Source: Phaeosaccion multiseriatum
Lineage: Eukaryota > Ochrophyta, other classes
Direction: 5' to 3'
NCBI GenBank assembly: GCA_965112735.1
Contig: OZ218954.1
Coordinates: 3,658,001-3,722,000, forward strand
DNA length: 64,000 bases
Shown: positions 21,101-31,873 of the stretch, piece by piece
How the letters are laid out: the number at the start of each line of letters is the position of its first letter
How positions within the stretch are numbered: position 1 is the stretch's first letter
Translations under genes and position numbers: made by a program
The notes under the pieces: model-generated
Told to the model about the DNA's origin: nothing
Database searches by the model: none
Seen by the model: only the letters and a program-made list of their open reading frames with translations

Positions 21101-22844
21101 GAGGGGGGGGGAGGGGAGGGGAGGGGAGGGGAGGGGAGGGGAGGGGAGGGGAGGGGAGGGGAGGGGAGGGGAGGGGAGGGGAGGGGAGGGGAGGGGAGGG
21201 GAGGGGAGGGACCCACCCGTACACACACTACCCGGGCCTCCGCCCTAATGCTTGCCCTGCCCATATGCCTGCTCTGTGCTCACCTGCCTGACCATACTCC
21301 CCTTAAAGAGTGCCTTTGCGTCGGGCTGCAGCGCGAACAGCTCCTTCAAGTCAGGGAGTGAGGCATAAGTCAGTGAGTGAGTCATAAGTCAGTGATGGCT
21401 TGGCCTACCGTACCTTGTAGCACGTGTCGTAAAACTGCGTGACGGACGAGATGGGCCTGAGGCGATGCTGAGACGGCTTTTGCTTCTGCTCCGCCGTGAA
21501 CTCGGCAACATACCTGAGGCACGACAGGCACATGGGCAAGAGGGCAGCAGAAGGTCAGGCCGGGCGAGGAAGGGCGGTTATTGGCTTAGAGAAATCAAAA
21601 AGCGAGGGAGGGCGGAGAGGAGCTGTGGAGGGGGGATGAGGGACGGCGGCTCGTTTGGTCCACGCACAGCCAGACACAGCACTAAAGCACAGGCGAAGAG
21701 GCCTCGAAAAGAGGCATCAGAGAGGACTCAAAGTCGTCATTGTCGGCTGCCATCCCCTGCCATCCCCTTCCATCCACTGCCATCCCCTTCCATGCACTGC
21801 CATCCCCAGCCATCCCCTGCCATCCCATGCCATCCCATGCCATACATTGCCATACATTGCCATCCCGTGCCATACATTGCCATCCCCTGTCATCCCCTGC
21901 CGTACATACCCATCCCCTGCCATCTCCTGCCATCCCCTGTCATCCTCGCTACTCACTCGAGGTACCCCGGCGCAGTGCCCTTCATGATGGTCTTCCAGTT
22001 CTGCCTGTGGGGGGGGGGGGGGGTTACAAGATTTCGGTTACAATCTTGGGGAGGGAGAGAGGACTGTCGATCAAGGACCAGCTCCGCTTAACACATCCAC
22101 GCCCTGTCCTGATCCCCCTGAAACCCTTGACAGACTGACTGACTGACTGACTGATTGACTGACTGACTGACTGACTGACTGACTGACTGACCTGATGAGT
22201 TTCATCTTCCTGAGGTTCACAACGGGGTCCTCTGTGAGCGCTGCGGGGATGAGTTTTCTGTACTGCGCGAGGTACACAATGCGCATGGTGCGCTCTCTTT
22301 CTACTTCGGTCTTCCTCTGGTGCAGGGTCAGGCCGAAGCTCAGCATTCTGGGTCTCTGGGACGGGGAGTCCTCCTCCTCCTCCTCCTCCGCCTCCTCCTC
22401 CTCGTCGTCGTCGTCCCCCTCCGTTTCCTCGTCGTTGCGAGGCTCAGCCTGCCCTTGCTCTTGCTCTTTCCCTGGGGCCGTGCCGAGGTTTAGGACGGCG
22501 CTCACGGTGCTCACCGAGCCGCGGAGGCGTTTCAGCCCCGCCGTACCCGCGCTCTTGCTCCTGAACCTGTTCTCGGCGTCTTTGCCCTCTCCCGGTGCCG
22601 CCTTCTTGGCCTCTCTCGCCTTGTTGGCCTCCTCTACCACCGCTTCCCCGGGCACCACTGTCGAGCTATTGCGCCCCTTTGTGGACGGATGTCTCCGCTT
22701 CTCACTGCCACTCTTGTCGGTATCTGTGGTTTCGCCGTTGGCGCTTTGGGATGCCTTGAAGCTGGAGGAGGAAATGGCCACCTCCACGTCCTCCACCACG
22801 AGCTGCACCGAGTCTCCATACCCGGAGCTGTATTGTGAGCCCAT
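18167..22844 (-). CDS. Globin-domain protein with long acidic N-terminal and Ser/Glu-rich C-terminal extensions
   Basis: Twelve exons read downward: 22844-22192, 22004-21957, 21513-21414, 21343-21284, 20972-20924, 20658-20563, 20168-20092, 19893-19826, 19479-19390, 19029-18917, 18801-18766, 18618-18167 (~613 aa). Residues ~213-384 form a single-domain globin like the haem domain of flavohaemoglobins. It opens with LIRQNWKTI (A helix); then come VTQFYDTCYKELFALQPDAKALFKGSMVRQGKML, LLADRHVDFGVFPEHYGAMG, GDDWTDELKDAWQQVFSFVSIV. His322 in DRHV is the probable proximal (F8) ligand and Gln287 before GKML the probable distal residue. About 25 extra residues (YVAEFTAEQKQKPSQ...) separate the A helix from the rest. 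No reductase domain follows, so this is not a full flavohaemoglobin. The N-terminus is basic then acidic. The short exon 18801-18766 has a weak acceptor and the last three exons are tentative. Confidence 0.68.
19495..19711 (+). repeat. (GGGA)n array, ~215 bp
   Basis: The uninterrupted array lies in intron 8 of the globin gene. On the transcript it reads (TCCC)n and ends ~16 nt before the acceptor of exon 9, thus serving as an extreme polypyrimidine tract. Confidence 0.95.
21064..21212 (+). repeat. (GGGGA)n array in globin intron 4
   Basis: About 22 GGGGA pentamers, preceded by one copy of the dispersed motif GGATGGCAGTGGATGG at ~21070. Confidence 0.95.
21745..21950. repeat. Tandem CCATCCCCTGCCATCC-type minisatellite
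   Basis: About 18 imperfect 10-11 bp units (CCATCCCCTG, CCATACATTG, CCATCCCATG) lie in intron 2 of the globin gene. They are tandemly amplified relatives of the dispersed CCATCCACTGCCATCC motif. Confidence 0.85.
22136..22191 (-). repeat. (GTCA)n array starting at globin exon-1 donor
   Basis: On the coding strand exon 1 ends ATCAG and the intron begins GTCAGTCAGTCAGTCAG for ~13 units. The donor GTCAGT is itself the repeat unit. Confidence 0.9.
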
Positions 22845-23740
22845 AGTGTTGCTACCAGTGGTAGGATAAGAGGGGGGAAGCTCTACTCAGTCTCCTGAGT
22901 AGGCAAGCTCACCTCTCCTCCTCTCTCTGTCCCTGCCTCCCCCCTCCCTCCCTCAGTGACTGACCAGGGCGGCTATTAAGCCTCTCAGACCTGCTATCTC
23001 ATCTCTCTCTATCCCTTCTTCTTCCTCCCTCTGTCCCCTCTTATCTTCTGTCCTCTTTCCCTTCCTCCCTGCCGTACTATGTCGTGCGTGGCCTGCAATC
23101 CGTCCGCGACTCTCCACACACCATGCTCGTATCTCTGCAAGCTGTCTCTCTCACTATGAAGCACCGTGGCTGTACAATGAAAACACTGCCCCGGTTTCTG
23201 ATACTCTGTGCCTGCCTGCTGCTGTTGTTCCTATGATTGCACACACGCAGAGAGGAGGCAAATCGGGGAATCACAAAAAAGAAAATGTAACGGCGTTTTT
23301 TTTTTCGTACTTCAAGTGGTTGACCGTCGCGAGGGGATGGGATGGCGTATAGCCTCAGAGCTCAGAGCTCCAGGGCTTGGAGGCGGAGACGAGCCGTCGT
23401 CTCAAGAAGCCCAATAGGCCAGTGCAGTGTAGGTGGTGCAGTGTAGGTGGTGCAGTGTAGGTGGTGCAGTGTAGGTGCCCTGCTACGGGGTGCCCTGCTA
23501 CGGGGGGGGGGGGGTTGTGTGCTCCGCGGGCTTCGCTTCGGACTCGAAAGCCCTGACCTCTCCCTCCTTCCCTCCTCCCTCCTCCCCTCAAAGGATGTTG
23601 CTTCCCCTTGAGGAGGTTAGCGAGGAGGGCACGGGCAGCGCTGCAAGGGGGGGGGGGGGGAGCTTCCACCTCACTCGCTTCCACGCCTCGCGCCGGCCGG
23701 GAAGGAAGGAAAGGAAATGCCTCGCTCCTCTGCCCCGCCC

Positions 23741-23771
<31 letters not shown>

Positions 23772-23929
23772 TATCACCAACTGTTGCCTATCCGGAGAGC
23801 CTTGCCAAGCCCAGTGCGCGTTCTCGGTGCACCGACAGAGCTGCCCATATGCCTGTCTGCCCATATTGCTTGTGACTGTGTGCCCCGCCAGAAGAAAGTC
23901 TACATAACCCTATGTACGGCCGCGAAAGC
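22845..23929. other. Intergenic region upstream of globin gene
   Basis: About 1.1 kb between the globin start and the 3' end of the next minus-strand gene. It contains pyrimidine-rich tracts, a 14-bp minisatellite at 23422-23477 and poly-T at ~23296. No coding exon with a recognisable domain was found. Confidence 0.5.
23422..23477 (+). repeat. 14-bp minisatellite GTGCAGTGTAGGTG x 4
   Basis: Four perfect head-to-tail units in intergenic DNA, followed by a smaller duplication of GTGCCCTGCTACGGG. Confidence 0.9.
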
Positions 23930-26587
23930 TTACGTAGGGCAGTCCAGCACGGGCGTGGCCCACCCCCTCTCCCTGAGCTCTCCCATATGCCTCTGATTGG
24001 CTCTCCTGCCCGGGCAGTGCAGCACCAAGGGGAAGGTGTCCGTCACGGTATTGTGCAGCAGCCCACCCACGATGTCCAGGTCACTGGAGGGGGGGAGGGA
24101 GGGAGGGAGGGAGGGCGGGAGGGAGGGAGGGGGGAGGGAGGGAGGGAGGGAGGGAGGGAGGGAGGGAGGGAGGGAGGGAGGGAGGGAGGGAGGGAGGGAG
24201 GGAGGGAGGGAGGGAGGGAGGGAGGGAGGGAGGGAGGGAGGGAGGGAGGGAGGGAGGGAGGGAGGGAGGGAGGGAGGGAGGGAGGGAGGGAGGGAGGGAG
24301 GGAGGGAGGGAGGGAGGGAGGGAGGGAGGGAGGGAGGGAGGGAGGGAGGGAGGGAGGGAGGGAGGGAGGGAGGGAGGGAGGGAGGGAGGGAGGGAGGGAG
24401 GGAGGGAGGGAGGGAGGGAGGGAGGGAGGGAGGGAGGGAGGGAGGGAGGGAGGGAGGGAGGGAGGGAGGGAGGGAGGGAGGGAGGGAGGGAGGGAGGGAG
24501 GGAGGGAGGGAGGGAGAGAGGGAGGGAGGGAGGGAGGGAGGGAGGGAGGGAGGGAGGGAGGGAGGGAGGAGGGAAGGGAGGAGGGAAGGGAGGAGGGAGG
24601 AAGGGAGGGAGGGAGGGAGGGAGGGAAGGAAGGAAGGAAGGAAGGAAGGAAGGAAGGAAGGAAGGAAGGAAGGAAGGAAGGAAGGAAGGAAGGAAGGAAG
24701 GAAGGAGGGAGGGAGGGAGGGAGGGAGGGAGGGAGGGAGGGAGGGAGGGAGGGAGGGAGGGAGGGAGGGAGGGAGGGAGGGAGGGAGGGAGGGAGGGAGG
24801 GAGGGAGGGAGGGAGGGAGGGAGGGAGGGAGGGAGGGAGGGAGGGAGGGAGGGAGGGAGGGAGGGAGGGAGGGAGGGAGGGAGGGAGGGAGGGAGGGAGG
24901 GAGGGAGGGAGGGAGGGAAGGAGGGAGGGAGGGAGGGAGGGAGGGTGTTGATTGGCTTTGGTCCTGTCGGCCTATCAGGACATTGAGAGCGCACTCTCGG
25001 CCTTCTCGCCCTTCCCTTGTGGCAGTGTGAATGCCTCACCCCTCCACCCACTGCATCATTGACTTACCCATGGTAGCGCCTCCCCGCATTGTTGGCGAAG
25101 AGCTGATGGTACGAATCGAGCAGCATGGGCGGCAGCACCGAAGGGGAAGGCGGAGACGAAGGGCTGATGCGTCCGTTCTGCTCCTCGGGCGGGGCTGTCC
25201 TGCCTGCTACCGCTGGACAAGCGCCGTACAGAGAGAGAGAGAGAAAGAGACGAGACACACACAGAGATACGAAGAGACAAGAGAGAGACAGATAGAGAGA
25301 GACAGACAGACAGAGGGAGAGACAGACAGAGAGAGACGAAGAGACAGAGAGACAGAGACAGAGAGACACACAGAGAGAGAAAACGCAAGAGACAACAAAA
25401 AAAAAAAAAAAAAAAAAGACAAAAGACAAAAGAGAGAGTCAGAGAGAGAGAGACAGATCCCGGGTGGGAGGGGCATGCGTTTGTGTGTGCGTGTGTGTGT
25501 GCGTATGTGTGTGTGCGTGTGTGTGCGTGGGGCATGAGACGTAGCAGTTGGTGATGCAGGCGGCAAAGGGTGGAGAGAGCCCCTCCCAAGGTGGAGAGAG
25601 CTCCTAGCGGCTTGGGCACCCCAACCAACCTCTGCCTTCCGTCCACTGCCATCTCCCCTCCATCCGCTGCCGTCTCTCCCCATCCACTCACCTGCCGCCG
25701 CTGTCGCCTCCCTGACCAAGAGTTGATGCAGCAGGCACTGATCGCTCACCCCGCTCCATCCGCTGCCATCCCCGCCGAAGGAGGAGAGTGCCGCCTGGAG
25801 CAGGGCCGTGATCATCCCCGCTTGCCCCATGAAGGAGCCCGAGGAGAGGTAGCGGTAGATGGAGCCGGGTGGGAGCGGGGGGTACGCCTCGGCCAGAGCG
25901 AGCTGGGGGAGGGGGGAGGGGGGGGGGGGGAGATGGGGGGGAGGGCAGAGGGATGGCACGGAGCCATGGAACTGGAACTGCGAACTGCGACTGACTCACT
26001 GACTGACTGACTGACTGACTGACTGACTGACCTGTCCCTCGAAGGGGCAGTACAATGTGTAGTCTGTGGAGAACAATACGGAGTCCGTCCCGCCCCGCAC
26101 CACCTTAGAGAGAGGATGGCAGTGGATGGAGTGAGCGTGATACAAACACATACACGCACACACGCCCTGCTTGCTTACATACCCTTGCATACCTGCATCC
26201 AGCGCTGCTTGAGCTGCTTGCTGCTGCCGCCCATCACCACGTCATATCCGTCCACCACGCACACGAGTTGGTCATCCGAAAGGGTTGCCAGCCACGCCAG
26301 CAGCAGCCGGAGCTTATCCCCGTTCTTCCACGCGTCCCCTTCCCCCCTCCCCTCCCCCCCCTCCCCCCCCAGCACGGTGACTGTGAGCCCCCCGTGGTAG
26401 TCTGCCGAGTGCAGGAGGCGGCGAAGCTCGCAGCGTGAGGGGTCCGAAGCGAATGTCACCACCCTCACCTCCGAGCCTGCGCCCCCCTGGGTACTTCCCC
26501 CCTGGGTACTTCCCCCCTGCGTACTTCCCCCCTGGGTACTTCCCCCTTGGGCACTTCCAGTCTCTTGCCGCCCCTCGTGCTCCTCTG

Positions 26588-26634
<47 letters not shown>

Positions 26635-28540
26635 TGTAGCATGTCCACGAGGTGAAGCTTGCCCACGGCGTCCACCCCGCCCCCCTCCCCCCGGGACAGC
26701 GCCAGGCTCCTCCCAAGAGCCTCCCTGGCCCCCTCCCAGTCCCCAAGCTCCATCCGAGCCCCCCCGAGCGCCCTCCATGCCACCTCGTCCCCTCCCTCGT
26801 CCCCTCCCCCCCCTGCCGCTGCCCTGCTGAGTCTGTCCTCCGCGAGGCTGAAGAGGCCGAGGTCCGTGAAGAGGAGGCCCTGTTCGAGCAGAGCTTCGGA
26901 GGATAAAGGTGCCACAGACAGTGCTCTCTCCGTGGTCAGCAGGGCCTGGCATCGGCAAGGGGCAGGGGGGGAGGGATGGCAGTGGCAAGGGGCAGGGGGG
27001 GAGGGATGGCAGTGGATGGGGGCGGGGAGGGGGGAGGGCAACGGTCAGCAGACACTTTCACTGGCAATACGAAGGAGGGATGGCAGTGGATGGGGAGGGA
27101 TGGCAGCGGATGGGAAGGGCTGGAGTGAGGGCCAAGGGCGCGACTCCCTTTGACCACCGCCCCCCCCACCTCCTCTCCACTGTATCCATCCATATATACT
27201 GTATTTGACACCTCCTCTCCACTGTATCCATCCATATATACTGTATTTGACACCTCCTCTCCACTGTATCCATCCATGTATACTATATTTGACACCTCCT
27301 CTCCACTGTATCCATCCATATATACTGTATTTGACACCTCCTCTCCACTGTATCCATCCATATATACTGTATCCATCCCACCTGCTGGAGCTGTCCCTGC
27401 TGGTGCTGCACCACGGCCAGCGCAGTGAGAAGCGATGAGTCGGAAGGGAAGAGGCGCAGCGCGGCAACGAGGGCCGTAGACGCCTCTGCCTGCATGTCCA
27501 GCGCGAACAGGGTGGGCCCGAGGAGAGAAAGAGCACGGGCTCGCACCGCCCTCTCGGGCCTAGCCTCAGACTCAGCCTCAGACTCAGCCTCAGACTCAGC
27601 CTCAGGCCGCCCCTCCTCCGCTGCTAGGGCCAGCCCTATCAGCGCCTGGGTATCTCCAGCCGAGGGCGGTGCCGCCCCAACAAGCCCAACAAGCCCGAGG
27701 GGGTCCCCCAGGGCCTTGAGCAGCAGCGGCAGGGCTTCCTTCGCGTGCCCCGTTTCAAGGAGATCTCTCGCCACGTCAACACGCGCCCACGCCTCCGCCC
27801 GCACGTTGCAAGAGGAGGCAGAGTCAGGCTCAGAGTCAGGGGCAGAGCCGCCACCGTCTCTACATGAAGCCTCCTCCCCCGTCTCCGCCTCTTTGCACAA
27901 CTCTCCGCTCTGTCGTGTACCACTAACTGCTGCTGCTGCTGGCTCGAAGGCAGCCCCCTGTGCCACGAGCTTGGCGGCGATGGCGACAGCGCACTGCGCA
28001 GGAGGAGCGGAGATACGCAGCTGCTCACAGTTCTGCACAGCCACGCCCCACGCACAGCCAAAGGGGGGCACGGCGATGGATACCGTAGAGCCGTCCACCT
28101 GTCCATCAGGAGGGGGGAGGCAGGGAGGGGAAGTCAAACGGACAATAGCATGTGAATTTCCATTCCCTTCCTTGCAGACATTCATTCGTTCACATCCTCC
28201 AGAGACTGAGAAAGAGCAGAGCAGCAGTGTACAGCTCATCAGAGAAATAATCGAGGAGGGGAGGGCAGCGGCAGCGATATCATCGCTGCAGTCTCGGAGG
28301 CAGCAGAGATATGCCGCGGAAGGGCCACCCGCTCCACCAATACTCTGTCGCCAATGCCGCACATCTGCACGCTTCTGCTGCTGGTGCTGCTGCTACTGCT
28401 ACTGTTTTCTCTCCTCTCCCCTTCATCTCATGGCTCACCTGTATATCTACGGACACTGCGAGCCCGCTTGTCAGACAGAGGATCAAGCCCCAGCAGCCGG
28501 TAAGATGGAATAGGCTCCTCTTTCTCCTCTTCCTTCTCAT
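23930..28540 (-). CDS. TPR protein with procollagen (PLOD/GT25-type) glycosyltransferase domain
   Basis: Seven exons read downward: 28540-28439, 28098-27382, 26945-26193, 26103-26032, 25902-25692, 25203-25068, 24083-23930 (~714 aa). The N-terminus MRRKRRKRSLFHLTGCWGLILCL is a signal anchor. Residues ~80-370 contain TPR-like helices (LLETGHAKEALPLLLKALG, AEASTALVAALRLFPSDSSLLTALA, LLEQGLLFTDLGLFSLAEDRL) broken by EAES and GGSTQ repeats and a short poly-Gln. The catalytic part matches the glycosyltransferase domain of lysyl hydroxylases/collagen glucosyltransferases: VRVVTFASDPS, NGDKLRLLLAWLATL, DDQLVCVVDGYDVVM (DXD-like), SVLFSTDYTLYCPF, YRYLSSGSFMGQAG, LDSYHQLFANNAG, DTFPLVLHCPG. No Fe/2-oxoglutarate dioxygenase domain follows. 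The intron before the last exon holds the ~860 bp (GGGA)n array. The last ~20 residues before the stop are uncertain. Predicted to act in the ER or Golgi. Confidence 0.72.
24090..24945 (+). repeat. Very long (GGGA)n / (GGAA)n array, ~860 bp
   Basis: Over 200 GGGA units are interrupted by one ~80 bp GGAAGGAA block (24625-24705) and a few GGGAAGG steps. It begins seven bases beyond the acceptor of the last exon of the gene at 23930-28540, so the transcript carries (TCCC)n right up to the 3' splice site. The long Gly/Arg/Glu or Pro/Ser/Leu frames across it are artefacts. Confidence 0.97.
27170..27380 (-). repeat. 42-bp minisatellite x ~5
   Basis: Units of CTCCTCTCCACTGTATCCAT plus CCATATATACTGTATTTGACAC are nearly identical. 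The array lies in intron 2 of the TPR-glycosyltransferase gene and abuts its donor (exon 2 ends CAGCAG/GTGGGATGG). Confidence 0.92.
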
Positions 28541-29115
28541 CTCGGCTGCTAGTTCTGGCACTGCACAAAAAAGGGACGTGGGAAGGAGTAGAGCACGCTT
28601 CAGCAGCCTACAAGAGGCTCAGCTCGTCATGGCGGGAAATTACTGCGGCTCCACCTCAAGGATTCACCTGTATGGCTGCTTTAAGGCCCTAAGCTTTGTG
28701 TTTGTTTTTTTCGCTGCAGAGACTTGGTTTTGGTTTGTCCAGACGTTGAGCTCACGGGGGAGTTGGTTGTTCGAAATCTCTTGAAATCTGTGAGTATCGC
28801 ACCCGCCAAATACATAATAATCACGTAATCACCCAAAAACCAACAAATTGTATAGTAAAAGCAAAATGCATGTGTACATCGTGAGACCAACGCTCGTGCT
28901 GTTTGCGCTGCTGCTTGTCGCTTGCCATAGGCTGTGTGACAAGACCAATGGCTGGCTTGTGGGCGCTCTGTGGAGAAGGCGAATACCCTCACCACACCAC
29001 ATGCCCGACCGCAGCGTCACCCTCACCCTCGCCCTCCAGCCCCCCCCTCCAGCAAGGTCCTTGGGCAAGGAAGGTCCTTGGCTTGGCTGCCCTCCTCTCC
29101 TCCTTTCCCTCTTGG
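28541..29115. other. Intergenic region between two minus-strand genes
   Basis: This 575 bp should hold the promoter of the TPR-glycosyltransferase gene and the 3' flank of the pyrophosphatase gene. It is less GC-rich than its surroundings (TAATAATCACGTAATCACCC near 28815). No exon was recognised. Confidence 0.5.
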
Positions 29116-31826
29116 TCAGACAGCGGCCTTGCTCTCTGCCTTGACCTGTGCCTGCTCCTTCTCCTTCTTCTGTCTGATCTCCTTCTGCACAGGGTTCTCT
29201 TTGCTCCAAAATGCCATATAGCACAGCACACTCACCACACCGGCAAGAGCAAGAGGGATGAGGCCCCAGTACCAGCTTTCCCAGTCCGCGTTGTTGCGGA
29301 TCAGAGGGGCGATCACCAAAGAGATCATGCTGTGTGTGCAGAGGGAGGCAAGGGAAACGGTCAGATGGCAGTGGATGGAGGGCTATAGTGTGTGTGACTG
29401 ACCTCATGAGCTTGATGAGGATGTTGAGGGCGGGGCCGGATGTGTCCTTGAAGGGGTCTCCCACCGTATCACCAACCACACAGGCTGAGGAGTGGGGGGC
29501 GAAAGGGGACGAATATTAGAGCGGCGAGGGAGACCAAAGTGAGCAGCAGATGCAAGAGAGAGAAAGGGGAGGAGAAAGAGAGAGAGGGAGAGAGAGGGGG
29601 AGAGGAAGAGAGAGAAAGAGAGATGGACAGAGAGGAGAGAACAGTGCCAAAGCCTGAGAGTGCAATGCATTGGCTTGCAATAAAGACTAAAGACTCTCCA
29701 CCCTGCTCTCTGCCCCTACTCGCTCACCCTTGTGTATGTCGGTGCCCTTTCCTCCATATGCCTTCTCAATCTCGATCATCTTCTTGGAGTTGTCCCACGC
29801 CCCCCCCGCGTTGGACATGAGAATAGCCAGCATGGCCCCGGTGGCGATGCCTCCCCCCAACACACCCGTCAACATGCGGGGACCCACCAGGAAGCCTGGG
29901 GGTGAGGGGAGAAGGAACGGAGCGGAGGAGACAAGGGGAGAGGAGGTGTGCGTCAGTGGCGGGACGAGCGGTCAGGGGCGGTGTAATACAATACAGGGAC
30001 AGACCTGGTGGGGTGTAGAACCAAAATCTCATTTTGACTTCCCAACCGGCACCCACTCCTCACTCTCTACCCCCTTCTCCCTCCCTCACTCACCGATGAA
30101 GACGGGTGCGAGGATGGCGAATGAGCCGGGCAGGATCATCTCCTCGATGGAGGTCTGTGTGGAGATGGCCACACATCGCGTGGTGTCAGGCTCCACCCCC
30201 TCCCTGCCCTCCCTCAGCCCGGTTATGTCGCGAAACTGGCGACGCACTTCCACGATAATTGCACCGGCGGCTGTGAAGTAAGTCAATGAATTGGAGAGAG
30301 AAGAGAGAAGTCAGAGTGAGCTTTCAGGGTGATGTGTGGCAGTGTAGTAAGTCAATGAATCGGAGTGACGTGGTGACGGCAGTCAGTCGCACCTTTCTGC
30401 ACGGAGAGCATGGTGAGGGCGGCGAAGAGCAGAGGGAGCATGGCGCCGAACAGCACGCCTGAGAGAGGAGAGGAGAGGAGAGGGGAGGGGAGGAGGGGGG
30501 AGGAGGGGGGAGGAGGGGGGAGGAGGTCAGACATGTGTCGGGTTTCTCTTCGCTGACGGACAGACAACCACGCGAAGTGGTCGACAGACAGACACTGCCT
30601 TAACTGACCCCCCTCACTCCTCGCGGGGCCCACTCATAGCCAACTACCCTCACTCCTCGCCCACTCACCCGCGAGCACCACGGGCTCAGACACGTTGACA
30701 GCGGTGACGTTGGCGGACTCCGTGAAGGCGGACAGAAGCGAGAGGGACGTCAACACAGCCGAGCCGATGGCGAAGCCCTTACCCGTAGCGGCGGTGGTGT
30801 TGCCGAGGGCGTCGAGGCTGTCGGTGATGGAGCGCACACCTTCGTCTAAATTGGCCATCTCGGCGATTCCTCCAGCGTTGTCGGCCACGGGGCCATAGGC
30901 GTCTTGGAGGGGACGAGAGAGGAGAGACAACGAGCGACGTTAGCGAGACAAGGACCGAGCTGCCTGAGCCCCCTCATCCACTGCCATCCCCCCATCCACT
31001 GCCATCCCCCCATCCACTTCCAACCCCCATCCTACTGACCGGTGGCGAGTCCGATGGCGAGTGTGGAGAGCATTCCGCAGGCCGCGATGGCGATTCCGTA
31101 GTCACCGGCAAGGGCGTCGCACGCGATGATGACCATGACCAGAGAGATGATGATGGGCACGCAGCTAGAGGGGGGGGGGGGGAGGGGGGGGGAGAGTTGG
31201 AGAGGGGCAGGGAGGGGAGAGGGGAGAGGGAGAGACGGGAAGAGAGAGGAAGAGAGGGGCCAGCCAAGATAAGAGATATAGAGAGGAGGAAGGGGGCGGG
31301 AAAAAGCAAGGCTCACCTGATCATGCCGATGCCGAGGCCCTGTGTGGGAGGGGATGGCAGTCGATGGAAGGGGATGGCAGTGGATGTAGTCGTCAGCCGT
31401 AATGTACGCTCAAAGAGCAGAGCTCAAAAGAGCGGACAGGCCTCAACCGATATACCTCTACCGTAAGCAACTGACCTGGATGATAACCGTGGCCGGCCCG
31501 GTGACTCCGGCGGCGGTGATGGAGCGCACAGGGCCGTACTCGTAAGACGTGAAACGCTCCGTCATCTCGCCTAAGGGGGAGGGGGGGGCAAGAGGGAGCA
31601 GGGGAGTAAGAGGAGAGGGGGAGAGGGGACGAGGGGGACACAGGGATAGGGGTGGTGGAGTTCCTGTATCATATCACCAACTCTTATGCTTACCGATGAA
31701 CATTCCGCTGAAGAGTCCGATGACGATGCATCCGTAGATCTTCCACCCCTGGGCGCTGCCCTCAAAGAACACTCCGATGATGAGGGCGGAGAAGGCGAGG
31801 ATCATCAAAGACGCCGTCCACACGCC

Positions 31827-31873
<47 letters not shown>

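Noticed and set aside
23912-25051. Open frames of 330-370 codons on both strands, rich in GGRE or PPSLPPS repeats
   Set aside because: They are the automatic translation of the (GGGA)n array and contain no other sequence; the array lies in an intron.
27170-27380. Repeated TATATA in 42-bp units as serial promoters
   Set aside because: The units lie in an intron of a minus-strand gene and are near-identical, best explained as a minisatellite.
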